Of a stretch of 64,000 bases of DNA, positions 16,269 through 27,057 are shown one piece after another. A program made the translations under genes and the position numbers. Source of the stretch: Microbacterium arborescens (GTDB lineage: Bacteria > Actinomycetota > Actinomycetes > Actinomycetales > Microbacteriaceae); the NCBI GenBank assembly GCA_003339645.1, contig QNUV01000021.1:1178001-1242000 (forward strand). Direction: 5' to 3'. Every line of letters starts with the position of its first letter. The first letter of the stretch is position 1. The notes under the pieces were generated by a model. It made no database searches. It had not been told where the DNA came from and saw only the letters and a list, made by a program, of their open reading frames with translations.

Positions 16269-16879
16269 ACGAGGCCCTCGGTGTCGCGCTGCAGGCGCAC
16301 GCCACGTCGGAAGGCGACCGCGATGAGGCCGACGGTCACACCGACCGCCCATACCGGCGCCCATTGCCAGAAGTCGAGGAAGTGCAGCGGTTCGACCTCG
16401 TCGACACCCAGGGCGGTGAGGATGCCGTTACGCCCGATGTTCTCGAGGACGAGCACGACGAATCCTCCTCCGACGAGCGCCCACCCGATGACATCGAAGG
16501 CGCGAGCGGTCGCCGGGACGAAGAACCGACCGCGCAAGAAGCTGCGCGCCACGTACATCACGGCGGCGATCACGGCGAGGCAAGTGATCCCCCACGCCAC
16601 GACCGAGCCGGCCAGCGCGGCGGCGGTGCCGCCGTCGACCTCCGGCGCGATGACGAGGGCGGTCTGCACGATGCCGTCGACGTACCCCGTCCCCGACCCG
16701 ACGGAGGCGGAGAACGGTTCATCGTCGATGTCGATCCTCCAGGCGACGCCGGCGTCTCGGAAGACGTCGAGAAAGCGCGCGACGACCGTCAGTACGACGG
16801 TGACCGCCGCGCCGATGCCGAGGAGGAGGACGGTGATCGCGTCGGCGGCATCCGACCGGGGTCCGCGGGTGAGGGTCAT
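16265..16879 (-). CDS. DUF2975-like membrane protein
   Basis: 204-aa protein with four predicted membrane segments (near residues 14-35, 90-110, 128-145 and 173-192). The plan, with a large extracellular loop after the first segment, fits DUF2975 proteins of unknown role. The C-terminus ends RLQRDTEGLV, identical to the tail of the adjacent upstream gene. Start and stop codons overlap those of both neighbours (ATGA and GTGA). Confidence 0.72.
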   Translation of the reverse strand: MTLTRGPRSDAADAITVLLLGIGAAVTVVLTVVARFLDVFRDAGVAWRIDIDDEPFSASVGSGTGYVDGIVQTALVIAPEVDGGTAAALAGSVVAWGITCLAVIAAVMYVARSFLRGRFFVPATARAFDVIGWALVGGGFVVLVLENIGRNGILTALGVDEVEPLHFLDFWQWAPVWAVGVTVGLIAVAFRRGVRLQRDTEGLV

Positions 16880-17637
16880 CACACCAGTCCTTCCGTGTCG
16901 CGCTGGAGCCGTGAGCCGTACCGGAACACCGCGGCGAGGGCGGCGAGCCCGAGGCCGGCGGCGATCGGCCAGAACGGCAGGGTGATGTTGAGAGTCGCTT
17001 CCGGCCACCAGGCGAGCGGGTCGTCGATTCCGGGGATCTCGGTCCACCCCGCGCTGCCGCGCGCGAACAGCTCGTGCGAGGCCATGCTCCCGGCGATGTC
17101 CGAGAGCACCTGAGCGGCGGTACCGCCGGCAGCGACGATGACAGCGGTCGCCATCGTCATGCGAACGATGATGCGGGTGAAGGCGCGTCCGGCCAGGAGC
17201 TGGAAGCAGGCCACGGCGATGAGCGCTGCGATCGCGGCGGGTATCAGCGACCACAGCGCCTGCCCGGCGGTCCAAAGCCCGCGCGCGAGAGGGCTGATGC
17301 CTGCCGCATCCACCTCGGCGACCGTGAAGCCGCCGCCGACGACCTCGGCCGTCGGGCCCGCATCGATCGTGACTCCCGGAAGGAGCTCGGGCCAGAATGT
17401 CGCGACCGGAACGCTCATGCGCGGCGCGTCGGCGGCGAGGTTCTGAACCACGGAGATGGCCGCGCCGAGCAGGCCGAAGGCCGCCCACAGCGCGGACAGT
17501 GTCAGTGCGACGCTCACGACGGGAGAAGGTTCGCCGCGACGGCGTGCGCGTGCTGCAGCGACACCGAACACGGTGGCCGCGACGACGATCACCACCGCGA
17601 TCACCAGGATCGGGCCGATGTTCCACAAGACCAGCAT
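16879..17637 (-). CDS. DUF2975-like membrane protein, first gene of the operon
   Basis: 252-aa protein with four to five hydrophobic segments: an N-terminal VIAVVIVVAATVFGVAAA helix, LTLSALWAAFGLLGAAISV, SLIPAAIAALIAVACF, and a C-terminal pair. The last nine residues LQRDTEGLV are the same as in the next gene, so the two arose by duplication and kept this cytoplasmic tail. Function unknown; DUF2975 plus XRE pairs are widespread in Gram-positive bacteria and behave like membrane-coupled regulators. The promoter lies in the 175-bp gap before clpC. Confidence 0.7.
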   Translation of the reverse strand: MLVLWNIGPILVIAVVIVVAATVFGVAAARARRRGEPSPVVSVALTLSALWAAFGLLGAAISVVQNLAADAPRMSVPVATFWPELLPGVTIDAGPTAEVVGGGFTVAEVDAAGISPLARGLWTAGQALWSLIPAAIAALIAVACFQLLAGRAFTRIIVRMTMATAVIVAAGGTAAQVLSDIAGSMASHELFARGSAGWTEIPGIDDPLAWWPEATLNITLPFWPIAAGLGLAALAAVFRYGSRLQRDTEGLV

Positions 17638-17654
17638 TCTCTGGACGCTCCATA

Positions 17655-17674
17655 TCGATAGTCGTTGTTATCGA
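17655..17674 (-). promoter_or_regulatory. Candidate operator of the DUF2975/XRE operon
   Basis: Inverted repeat TCGATA-N8-TATCGA just upstream of the operon start, in an AT-richer patch. It is a good size and place for binding by the small XRE protein of the same operon. Confidence 0.5.
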
Positions 17675-17812
17675 CAAACGTTATGGCCTGACCCTGCCGA
17701 GCGCAACCCTGCGTAACGCTATGCCGACGGCGAACACGGGCATACCCGTATCCGTGCCTGGTTACTCTCTTTCGTAAGCGCCCGGAGTCCCGGCGCTCGA
17801 AGGAGGCTGACG

Positions 17813-20338
<2,526 letters not shown>

Positions 20339-20365
20339 CCGGGTTCGCGAGAGCGACCAGCTGCA

Positions 20366-20399
20366 CGGAGGGGCGGATGCTGCGGCATCCGCCCCTCCG
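20366..20399 (+). terminator. clpC terminator
   Basis: Perfect 15-bp stem CGGAGGGGCGGATGC / GCATCCGCCCCTCCG with the stable loop TGCG, 27 bp after the clpC stop codon. Confidence 0.85.
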
Positions 20400-20483
20400 G
20401 CGTTTCCGGCGCGGGTGGGTCGTGCGCTGGCTCGGAGGGCGAGGGCATGGCTCGGACGGCCGCCGGTGCCCGAGAATGGCGGG

Positions 20484-20990
20484 ATGCAGTCGAACACCGT
20501 CGTCGTTCGTGCCGTCGACAGGATGGATGCGGACTGGATCGCCCTCTCGGGCCTCCTTCGCGATTACCACCTGCAGACGGAACACGAGAAGGCCCAGCAC
20601 GGGGCGGTGGACCGGCTCGCCGGTGCTGAGCTCCCGGCGCGATACCAGGCCGAGATCGACGACCCGGCGTCGGCGTTCGCGGGAGCGGTGGTCGTCGTCG
20701 CCGAGGGGCACGACGGGGTCGTCGGCATGGTGGCGTTGCAGCGCTCCCGACGCGACTTCGAGGTGAAGCGGCTGTGGGTCGCGCCGGCCGGACGCCGGCG
20801 CGGGGTGGCGGCGGCTCTCATGGCATACGCGCGCGAGCACGCCGAGCGAGCGGATGCGGAGGGGCTGCGGCTGTCCGTCTGGGACTGGCGCGCCGACGCG
20901 CTCGCCCTCTATCGGTCTCAGGGTTTCACCATCGAGCCGTCGTGGGAATCGCGCGCGCGACTGATCTGCCTGCGCCGAGCGCTGCGATGA
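20484..20990 (+). CDS. GNAT-family N-acetyltransferase
   Basis: 168-aa acetyltransferase. The acetyl-CoA-binding motif is KRLWVAPAGRRRGVAAALMAYA (R-x-x-G-V/I-A, about residues 93-114), followed by LSVWDWRADALALYRSQGF. An N-terminal helical stretch with EHEKAQHGAVDRL is less usual. The acceptor is unknown. The ATG is 6 nt after GAGAAT, consistent with leaderless expression. It is separated from clpC by a strong terminator. Confidence 0.87.
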   Translation: MQSNTVVVRAVDRMDADWIALSGLLRDYHLQTEHEKAQHGAVDRLAGAELPARYQAEIDDPASAFAGAVVVVAEGHDGVVGMVALQRSRRDFEVKRLWVAPAGRRRGVAAALMAYAREHAERADAEGLRLSVWDWRADALALYRSQGFTIEPSWESRARLICLRRALR

Positions 20991-21221
20991 CCTCAAGCTC
21001 GTCGCCCTCCGCTCATCTGCGCGCTCCGTTTCGCTTCCCGGTGTCGCCAACAGGCTGAGCGCGGTGGCGTGCGGTGTCTCGGTCGCCGTGTGCGCCCGGA
21101 GCCTGTCGACGGGACGCGTCGCATGGACCTCGGCGCGGTGCCCGCGGTCGGCCGCCCGCATCCCGGAGGGCGGTGTGCCGCGTGTGATCGGCGCGAAACA
21201 CAGCGGCTCTACGATCGGCGC

Positions 21222-21971
21222 GTGAGCAGCGACGACGCCACGACGGCGCCCCGACCCGTCATCGGCCTGACGACCTACCTCGAGCGTGCGCAACAGGGGG
21301 TGTGGGACGTGCGGGCGAGCTTCCTGCCGCAGCAGTACTTCGACGGGGTGACGTCATCGGGCGGTGCCGCGCTGCTGCTGCCGCCGCAGCCGTCGCCCCG
21401 GGCCGCCGCGGATGTCGTGCTCGACCGGATCGACGGCCTCGTGCTCACGGGCGGCCTCGACGTGCAGCCCGAGCTGTACGGCGCCGAGCGGCACCCCCTC
21501 ACGGATCCGGCCCGGCCCGACCGCGACGACTGGGAGCTGGCGCTGCTGCGAGGCGCCCGCGAGCGCGGCATCCCGGTTCTCGGCATCTGCCGCGGATTGC
21601 AGCTCATCAACGTCGCCGCGGGCGGCACGCTCCATCAGCATCTCCCGGACGTGCTGGGCACCGATCGCTACCAGCTCGGCGACGGTGTCTTCGCGCGGAA
21701 CGAGGTCGCGGTGTCGGGTGGGACGATGCTGTCCGAGCTCGTCGGAACGGGCGCCCTCACCGTGAGCAGCTATCACCACCAGGGCATCGACCGCCTCGGC
21801 GACGATCTCGTGGTCTCGGCGCGCAGCGGCGAGGGCCTGCCGCAGGCGATCGAGTCTCCCGGGTCGGATTTCCTCGTGGCGGTGCAGTGGCATCCCGAGG
21901 AGGATGCCGCCGACCGCCGGCTCTTCCTCGGCCTCGTCGCCGCAGCGACGGAGTACGCAGCGGGCCGCTGA
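21222..21971 (+). CDS. Gamma-glutamyl-gamma-aminobutyrate hydrolase family protein (class I glutamine amidotransferase-like)
   Basis: 249-aa hydrolase of the peptidase C26/PuuD family, which cleaves gamma-glutamyl amides such as gamma-Glu-GABA in putrescine breakdown. The nucleophile elbow is GICRGLQLIN (Cys at about 124), and the His-Glu pair lies in VQWHPEED. Substrate-pocket regions VLTGGLDVQPELYG and SSYHHQGIDRL match the family. No other puu genes are nearby, so its real substrate is open. GTG is preceded by TACGAT at 6 nt (leaderless). It converges with the transglutaminase gene across a palindromic element. Confidence 0.85.
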   Translation: MSSDDATTAPRPVIGLTTYLERAQQGVWDVRASFLPQQYFDGVTSSGGAALLLPPQPSPRAAADVVLDRIDGLVLTGGLDVQPELYGAERHPLTDPARPDRDDWELALLRGARERGIPVLGICRGLQLINVAAGGTLHQHLPDVLGTDRYQLGDGVFARNEVAVSGGTMLSELVGTGALTVSSYHHQGIDRLGDDLVVSARSGEGLPQAIESPGSDFLVAVQWHPEEDAADRRLFLGLVAAATEYAAGR

Positions 21972-22015
21972 GCCCGCCGGCATCCGTGGCCGGTCGGCAC
22001 GCGCTTACGTGCCGC

Positions 22016-22089
22016 GATGCAAGCATTCGTTCCCGACACCCCGGAGATGGATGCCCCGCCCCGGGGTGTCGGCGCGGATCCCTTGCATC
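22016..22089. repeat. 74-bp imperfect palindromic element (family C)
   Basis: Outer arms GATGCAAG / CTTGCATC and inner arms CCGACACCCCGG / CCGGGGTGTCGG are perfectly complementary; the parts between differ. It is the only copy seen in the window, set between convergent genes. It could be a terminator or a member of a dispersed repeat family. Confidence 0.55.
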
Positions 22090-22125
22090 CGCGCACGGCG
22101 AAACGCGAGCGGCACCCCCGGCGCG

Positions 22126-23010
22126 TCAGGGCTCGAGCGGGGCGACGTCGACCGAGACGCGCAGAGTCGAGGTCTTCGCCTCGGTGAAGATGATGCCCTT
22201 GACGGGCGAGACGTCACCGTAGTCCCGGCCCCACGCGACCGTGACGTAGCGGTCGTTGGCCCACTGGTCGTTCGTCGGGTCGATCGCGAGCCACTGATCG
22301 GTGCCGGGCAGCCAGACCGCGAGCCACGCGTGCGAGGCATCGGCTCCGAACACCCGCTCCTTGCCGGGCGGTGGCTGGGTCGCGAGGTAGCCCGAGACGT
22401 AGCGTGCCGCGACGCCGTGCGAGCGCAGGCACGCGAGGGCGACGTGAGCGAAGTCCTGGCAGACGCCGGCGCGCTTCTCCAGCGCATCGGCGACGGTGCT
22501 CGTGACGGTCGTCGCGGTGCTGTCGTAGTCGAAGTCGGTGTAGATGCGGTGCATCAGGTCGGTCGCCGCTTCGCCGATCGGGCGCCCCGGGGTGAGTGAG
22601 ATCGCGCCGTAGGCGGCGGTGGCCTCGGACTGCGCGACGCGCGGCGAGGGCATCGCGAACTCGGCGGCGCGCCACGCCCCCTCCTGGTCGGGATGCCGCA
22701 GCGGTCGCGCCGACTCCCAGGGCAGGTCGAGTGCTGCCGGGTCGTACTCCGGCGCGGAGACCACGACCTCGCTCGACGCCTCGATCGACAGCGCCTCATG
22801 CGCGTCGGTGACGTGGAAGTAGGTCGACCAGTTGCCGAAGTAGTCGGATTCGCGACGCATGTCGCCCGGGGCGGGGGAGACGACGACATCCGCCTCGCGC
22901 ACCCGTTGTCCGGGCAGCTCGCGCGGGATCAGGTGGAACTGCCCGACGCTGTCCTCGACGGGGGCGCTGTAGGTGTAGGCGGTGCGATGCCAGACGCGGT
23001 ACTGCTTCAC
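22126..23010 (-). CDS. Transglutaminase-like protein
   Basis: 294-aa protein. The N-terminal beta domain (YRVWHRTAYTYSAPVEDSVGQFHLIPRE) is the bacterial transglutaminase N-terminal module; the catalytic core has GVCQDFAHVALACLR (Cys at about 175), DASHAWLAVWLPG (His) and IDPTNDQ (Asp), a full Cys-His-Asp triad. Such proteins probably act as proteases or peptide-modifying enzymes rather than cross-linkers. The GTG start overlaps the stop of the upstream ATP-grasp/alpha-E gene (GTGA). This pairing recurs in many bacteria and is thought to make or process an unknown peptide. Confidence 0.9.
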   Translation of the reverse strand: MKQYRVWHRTAYTYSAPVEDSVGQFHLIPRELPGQRVREADVVVSPAPGDMRRESDYFGNWSTYFHVTDAHEALSIEASSEVVVSAPEYDPAALDLPWESARPLRHPDQEGAWRAAEFAMPSPRVAQSEATAAYGAISLTPGRPIGEAATDLMHRIYTDFDYDSTATTVTSTVADALEKRAGVCQDFAHVALACLRSHGVAARYVSGYLATQPPPGKERVFGADASHAWLAVWLPGTDQWLAIDPTNDQWANDRYVTVAWGRDYGDVSPVKGIIFTEAKTSTLRVSVDVAPLEP

Positions 23011-25526
23011 GCGCGAGCCTCCATCAGTTCCTCGATGAGGGCGAGCGACGACAGGGCGACCGGGGGCGGGCCGCTCTCGAAGTGCAGCTCGTCGATCGCG
23101 TCGCCGAGCTGTTCGAGCTGCGCCATGAGGTCGTCGAGCAGCGCGGAGAGCGGCGATCGGGTGCCGTCGACGGCATCCCCCAGCGCATCCGTGTCGATCG
23201 CGTCGACGAGGTTCTCGAGGTCGTCGACCAGGCGCTCCGGACGGGTCGACCCCGTCGATGCGGGAGCCGCCGCGAGATGCGTCCGCAGTTCGGCGAGGCA
23301 GAAGGCGAGAGAGCGGGGGTTGTCGGGGTCGCGCAGCAGCAGGTCGAGCACGTCGCCGAGGCGCACCGACCCGCGGAATCGGCGGCGGTGGGTGACGATG
23401 CTCTCCGACGCGGTGAGCAGCGCCTCGAGGACGGCCCGTTCGGTGCGCGCGTCGCGGCGGTCGACGACGACCCGCAGCACGTGGCACACCTGCAGTGCGC
23501 GCTCGAGGAAGCGTCCCGCCTCGATGAAGTGCCATCCGGTGTCGCGCATCATGTTGGCCGTCACGCCCTGCAACGACAGCACGACGGTGAGCATGCGTCC
23601 CGCCGACTCGGCCGTACGGTGCGCGTGCGATGAGGCCCGGAGCGCACGAGAGGCGCGTTCGATGCCCGCGAAGACGCGCCAGGTGTCGCCCGACAGCTGG
23701 TCGCGGACTCCGTCGAGCGCCTCGCGCAGTCGGCTGAGCGCATGGGCGGCCGAGCCCACCCGCGCGGGGTCGAGCAGGAGCGACCGGAAGTCGGCGTCGG
23801 CGGCATCCGGTCCCGGCCCGGCGAGCCGGTGGACGGCGTCGCGCAGCACGCGGGCGCTCGTGTGGCTGGCGCGGCCGGCTCCGGCGAGGTCGAGCTGCTG
23901 CTGGGCCGTGAGCACGAGCCGCAGCAGGTCTTCGGCGCGCTCGGCGTAGCGACCCGACCAGAACATGTCGTCCAGGGCGCGCGGCGCGATGCTCGGAGCG
24001 CTCCGGCCGCCCGGGAGCGGACCGATCTCGACGAGGCCCTGGTCCGCGTCGCCCTCGGCGGCCTTCAGCACCCAGACGTCCTTCGTCGTCGGGGCTGCGT
24101 CGGGGCTCTCGCGCACCGTGGCGAGCCCGCCGAGGAGCGGGCGGTAGGCCGAGCCGTGGCGCAGAGTGAATGCGCGGAAGATCAGAGCCCGGGCGCGTGC
24201 CCCCTCGCCCGTCCACACCGGCGCCTGCGAGAGCGGCAGCAGCTCCTGCCCGACGTAGCGGTGCGGGTTCGCCTCGATGCGAGCGGCGACGGCCGAGGCA
24301 TCCCGTCCCGCGAGATCGCGGCGCGACCCGTCGATCGTCCGGACGAGCAACGTCGGGTCCTGCGCGCGCACGCGCTCGATGACGGTGGCGCGCGCTTCGT
24401 CGTCACCGCACCACCACGTCGGGACGGCGGGCAGGCGCAGCTGTTCGCCGAGCAGCGCCTCGCATGCGGCGGGCAGGTAGGGCAGGAGCGCCGGGTTCTC
24501 GAGGACGCCCGCTCCGAGCCCGTTGACCAGGCGCACGGTTCCGCGCCGCACCGCCTCGGTGAGGCCGGCCACGCCCAGGCGCGAGTCGGAGCGCAGCTCG
24601 AGCGGGTCGCACCATTCCGCGTCGACGCGGCGCAGGATGACGTCGACCTGCTCGGTCGGTTCCCGGCGGGGCCAGCCGGTGGGCTTCATCCACACCCGGC
24701 CGCCGCGCACGACGAGGTCGCTGCCCTGCACGAGCGACAGGCCCAGGCCCCGCGCGAGGAAGGCCTGGTCGAACGCGGTCTCGGAGTGCGGCCCCGGCGT
24801 GAGGACGACGACGCGGGGCTCGGTGACGCCCTCGGGTGCGGATGCGGCGAGCGTCGCGTGCAGCGCCGAGAAGTAGGGCTCCATGCGGTGCGGGTCGCTC
24901 TGCTGGTACAGATCGGGGAGCACCTGCGAGATGACGCGGCGGTTCTCCATCGCGAACCCGAGGCCGGACGGGGCCTGCACGCGGTCGGCGAGCACGCGCC
25001 ATTCGCCGTCGGCGTCACGACCGAGGTCGGTGCCCGACAGCAGCAGCGGATGCCGGTCTGCCGCGGTCGCCCGCGCGAGGGGGCGGAGGAATCCCGAGTG
25101 GCCGAGCACCGCGGCGGCGGGGACGACCCCCGACGACAGCAGAATCTGCGGTCCGTACAGGTCGGCGAGGACGGCGTTCAGCAGCTCGGCGCGCTGCGCG
25201 AGGCCCGTCTCGAGCGGGGCCCAGCTGGCGGCGTCGACGACGAGCGGCACGGGGTCGAGCTGCCAGGGCTGGGCGCCGCTGTCGGGCCGGACGTAGGTCA
25301 CGCCGTCATCGGCGAGAAAACGGGTGATCTCGCCTTCGACGCGGCCGAGCTCGGACGGTGTCAGGGCCAGCGCGAGGCCCGCGAGAGACTGCCAGGCCGG
25401 GCGGAGGCCGCCGTCGGCGTCGACCACCTCGTCGTAGCGTGACAGGTCTGCAGGTCCGTGGGTAAGCGACGACAGCGGCAGTGTCGGCTGGGACACTGCG
25501 GCTGCGTAGTCACGGAGCACGCTCAC
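23007..25526 (-). CDS. Circularly permuted ATP-grasp protein fused to an alpha-E domain
   Basis: 839-aa fusion. Residues ~1-480 are a circularly permuted type-2 ATP-grasp (DUF404/DUF407-like) with LYGPQILLSSGVVP, ENRRVISQVLP, LTPGPHSETAFDQAFLAR and GLGAGVLENPALLPYLP. Residues ~515-839 form the helical alpha-E (DUF403) domain starting MFWSGRYAERAEDLLRLV. In many genomes these two halves are separate adjacent genes. Predicted chemistry is ATP-dependent amide-bond formation on an unknown acceptor, worked out with the coupled transglutaminase. The GTG at 25526 follows GGAG at good spacing. It is divergent from an ArgA-type acetyltransferase. Confidence 0.88.
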   Translation of the reverse strand: MSVLRDYAAAVSQPTLPLSSLTHGPADLSRYDEVVDADGGLRPAWQSLAGLALALTPSELGRVEGEITRFLADDGVTYVRPDSGAQPWQLDPVPLVVDAASWAPLETGLAQRAELLNAVLADLYGPQILLSSGVVPAAAVLGHSGFLRPLARATAADRHPLLLSGTDLGRDADGEWRVLADRVQAPSGLGFAMENRRVISQVLPDLYQQSDPHRMEPYFSALHATLAASAPEGVTEPRVVVLTPGPHSETAFDQAFLARGLGLSLVQGSDLVVRGGRVWMKPTGWPRREPTEQVDVILRRVDAEWCDPLELRSDSRLGVAGLTEAVRRGTVRLVNGLGAGVLENPALLPYLPAACEALLGEQLRLPAVPTWWCGDDEARATVIERVRAQDPTLLVRTIDGSRRDLAGRDASAVAARIEANPHRYVGQELLPLSQAPVWTGEGARARALIFRAFTLRHGSAYRPLLGGLATVRESPDAAPTTKDVWVLKAAEGDADQGLVEIGPLPGGRSAPSIAPRALDDMFWSGRYAERAEDLLRLVLTAQQQLDLAGAGRASHTSARVLRDAVHRLAGPGPDAADADFRSLLLDPARVGSAAHALSRLREALDGVRDQLSGDTWRVFAGIERASRALRASSHAHRTAESAGRMLTVVLSLQGVTANMMRDTGWHFIEAGRFLERALQVCHVLRVVVDRRDARTERAVLEALLTASESIVTHRRRFRGSVRLGDVLDLLLRDPDNPRSLAFCLAELRTHLAAAPASTGSTRPERLVDDLENLVDAIDTDALGDAVDGTRSPLSALLDDLMAQLEQLGDAIDELHFESGPPPVALSSLALIEELMEARA

Positions 25527-25594
25527 GTCGGCACTCCAAAGCGGGAGGGATCTCGGGCTGAGGCAACCTTACCGGCGCGGACTATCGTTGAGGT

Positions 25595-26107
25595 GTGAGC
25601 TCCGACGACCCGGCCTTCGTCGTCCGCCCCGCACGGGCGAGCGACGTCCGCGGCATCCGCGAGATGCTCGAGCCCTGGGTGCAGCGACGAATCCTGCTCG
25701 GCAAGGACCTCGTGGTGCTCTACGAGTCGGTGCAGGAGTTCGTCGTCGCCGAGGCCGACGGGCAGCTGATCGGATGCGGCGCCCTCCATGTCATGTGGGA
25801 AGACCTCGGCGAGGTGCGCACCCTCATCGTCGTCGACGAGTGGCTGCACCGTGGAGTGGGCGGCGCGATCGTCGACCGGCTCGAACAGGGCGCTCGGGAG
25901 CTCGGCCTGTCGCGCCTGTTCTGCCTCACGTTCGAGGTCGACTTCTTCGCGCGTCGCGGCTTCGAGGCGATCGGCGAGCAGATCGTCGATGCCGACGTGT
26001 ACTCCCAGCTGCTGCGGAGCCCCGACGAGGGCATCGCGGAGTTCCTCGACCTCGCGCACGTCAAGCCGAACACCCTGGGCAACACCCGGATGCTCAAGCA
26101 CCTCTAG
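25595..26107 (+). CDS. Amino-acid N-acetyltransferase (ArgA/N-acetylglutamate synthase type)
   Basis: 170-aa GNAT protein of the short actinobacterial N-acetylglutamate synthase type. It starts VVRPARASDVRGIREMLEPWV, and the acetyl-CoA motif is DEWLHRGVGGAIVDRL (about residues 87-102), followed by LFCLTFEVDFFARRGF. Family members make N-acetylglutamate for arginine synthesis. No arg genes are adjacent. The GTG start is 6 nt after TATCGT, a strong leaderless signal. Confidence 0.82.
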   Translation: MSSDDPAFVVRPARASDVRGIREMLEPWVQRRILLGKDLVVLYESVQEFVVAEADGQLIGCGALHVMWEDLGEVRTLIVVDEWLHRGVGGAIVDRLEQGARELGLSRLFCLTFEVDFFARRGFEAIGEQIVDADVYSQLLRSPDEGIAEFLDLAHVKPNTLGNTRMLKHL

Positions 26108-26152
26108 GCGTGCCGCCTCGGCGGCATCCGGCCCGCGTCCTACCCTGGCTTC

Positions 26153-26821
26153 ATGACCGACACGCCGCCTCGCCGCCGTCATTCGCCCGCGGTCTACCGT
26201 CGGCGACGTCTCGTGCTGCTCCTCGTCGTGCTCCTCGTCATCGCGGCCGTCGTGCTCGCGTTCTGGCGCCCGTGGGAGGGCTCGACCGCGGGCAGCGCGC
26301 CCGCTCCGACCGTGTCGTCGGATGCCGGCGAGGCGTCGGCGTCTCCTCCGGCCGACCAGCCCGCGCCCGCGGCATCCCCGAGCGCGCCTCAGCCGTCTTC
26401 GGACGCCACGCCGGCCGACGTCGAGGCATGCTCTGCTCGATCGGTCCAGGTCTCCGCGGTCACCGATAAGGACGCCTACGGCGCCGGCGAGCTGCCGCAG
26501 CTGTCGATCTCGCTGACGAACTCGGGCGCGGAGCCGTGCCTGCTCAACGTCGGCACGGCGACGCAGAAGCTGACGGTTTCGAGCGGCCCCGACGTCTGGT
26601 GGCGCTCGACCGACTGTCAGAGCGAGTCGAGCGACCAGGTCGTGCAGATCGATCCCGGACAGACGGTCTCGAGCGTGACGCCGATCACCTGGGATCGCAC
26701 GCGGTCGTCGGTGGACAGCTGCGACGGGGAGCGGCCGGCAGCGCCCGCGGGCTACTTCAATCTGGCGGTCGAGATCGGCGGGCTGGCGGCTCAGCAGGAA
26801 CGTCAGTTCGTCCTGCGCTGA
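26153..26821 (+). CDS. Membrane-anchored or secreted protein of unknown function
   Basis: 222 aa. After an Arg-rich head comes one hydrophobic helix (LVLLLVVLLVIAAVVLAFW, residues ~20-39), then a low-complexity Pro/Ala/Ser linker (~45-90) and a beta-rich domain with four cysteines (ACSARSVQVSAVTDKDAYGAGELPQLSISLTNSG onward). The 'S-x-TNSG-x-PC' pattern resembles DUF4232-type extracellular domains, but I cannot assign a family firmly. TACCCT lies 6 nt before the ATG. A small hairpin follows the stop. Confidence 0.7.
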   Translation: MTDTPPRRRHSPAVYRRRRLVLLLVVLLVIAAVVLAFWRPWEGSTAGSAPAPTVSSDAGEASASPPADQPAPAASPSAPQPSSDATPADVEACSARSVQVSAVTDKDAYGAGELPQLSISLTNSGAEPCLLNVGTATQKLTVSSGPDVWWRSTDCQSESSDQVVQIDPGQTVSSVTPITWDRTRSSVDSCDGERPAAPAGYFNLAVEIGGLAAQQERQFVLR

Positions 26822-26833
26822 AGCCGTCGCGTG

Positions 26834-26851
26834 GGTGAGACTTTTCTCACC
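26834..26851 (+). terminator. Short hairpin after the membrane-anchored protein gene
   Basis: GGTGAGA-cttt-TCTCACC, a perfect 7-bp stem 12 bp after the stop codon. Weak as a terminator on its own. Confidence 0.4.
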
Positions 26852-26895
26852 GGCTAGAGGCAGACAGGGGTCGGGACCGGTCGTAACCTGGATGC

Positions 26896-27046
26896 AGTTC
26901 CCCGAGGAACCCCCGCTGTCCCCAGCAGCGAGTAGTCGCGTAACCCCCCAGAATCGCGACGACGGATCCCCACCTCGGGCGAGCGATGGGCCCTCTCGAT
27001 TTCCTCAGTCCCCAATGAAGAGTTCGAGAGGGCCCCTTCTCTCTCT
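26896..27046 (+). ncRNA. Probable 6C-type small RNA
   Basis: A promoter CAGACA-N17-TAACCT (26861-26889) would start an RNA of about 150 nt. It contains two C-rich loops: a run of five C near 26910 and the hairpin GTCGCG-loop-CGCGAC (26935-26960), whose loop carries six C (taaccccccagaat). This is the hallmark of the actinobacterial 6C RNA motif. It ends at a 12-bp terminator hairpin followed by a pyrimidine tract, immediately before the promoter of the next gene. Family assignment is from memory of the motif; a covariance-model search would decide. Confidence 0.55.
26988..27045 (+). terminator. Terminator of the 6C-like RNA
   Basis: Perfect 12-bp arms GGGCCCTCTCGA (26988-26999) and TCGAGAGGGCCC (27024-27035), followed by CTTCTCTCTCT. 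The 24-nt loop is long for a terminator. Confidence 0.6.
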
Positions 27047-27057
27047 AGGCTGAGGTG

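Noticed and set aside
17638-17812. ClgR or CtsR site upstream of clpC
   Set aside because: No sequence with the expected spacing could be matched by eye; the only clear dyad faces the divergent DUF2975 operon.
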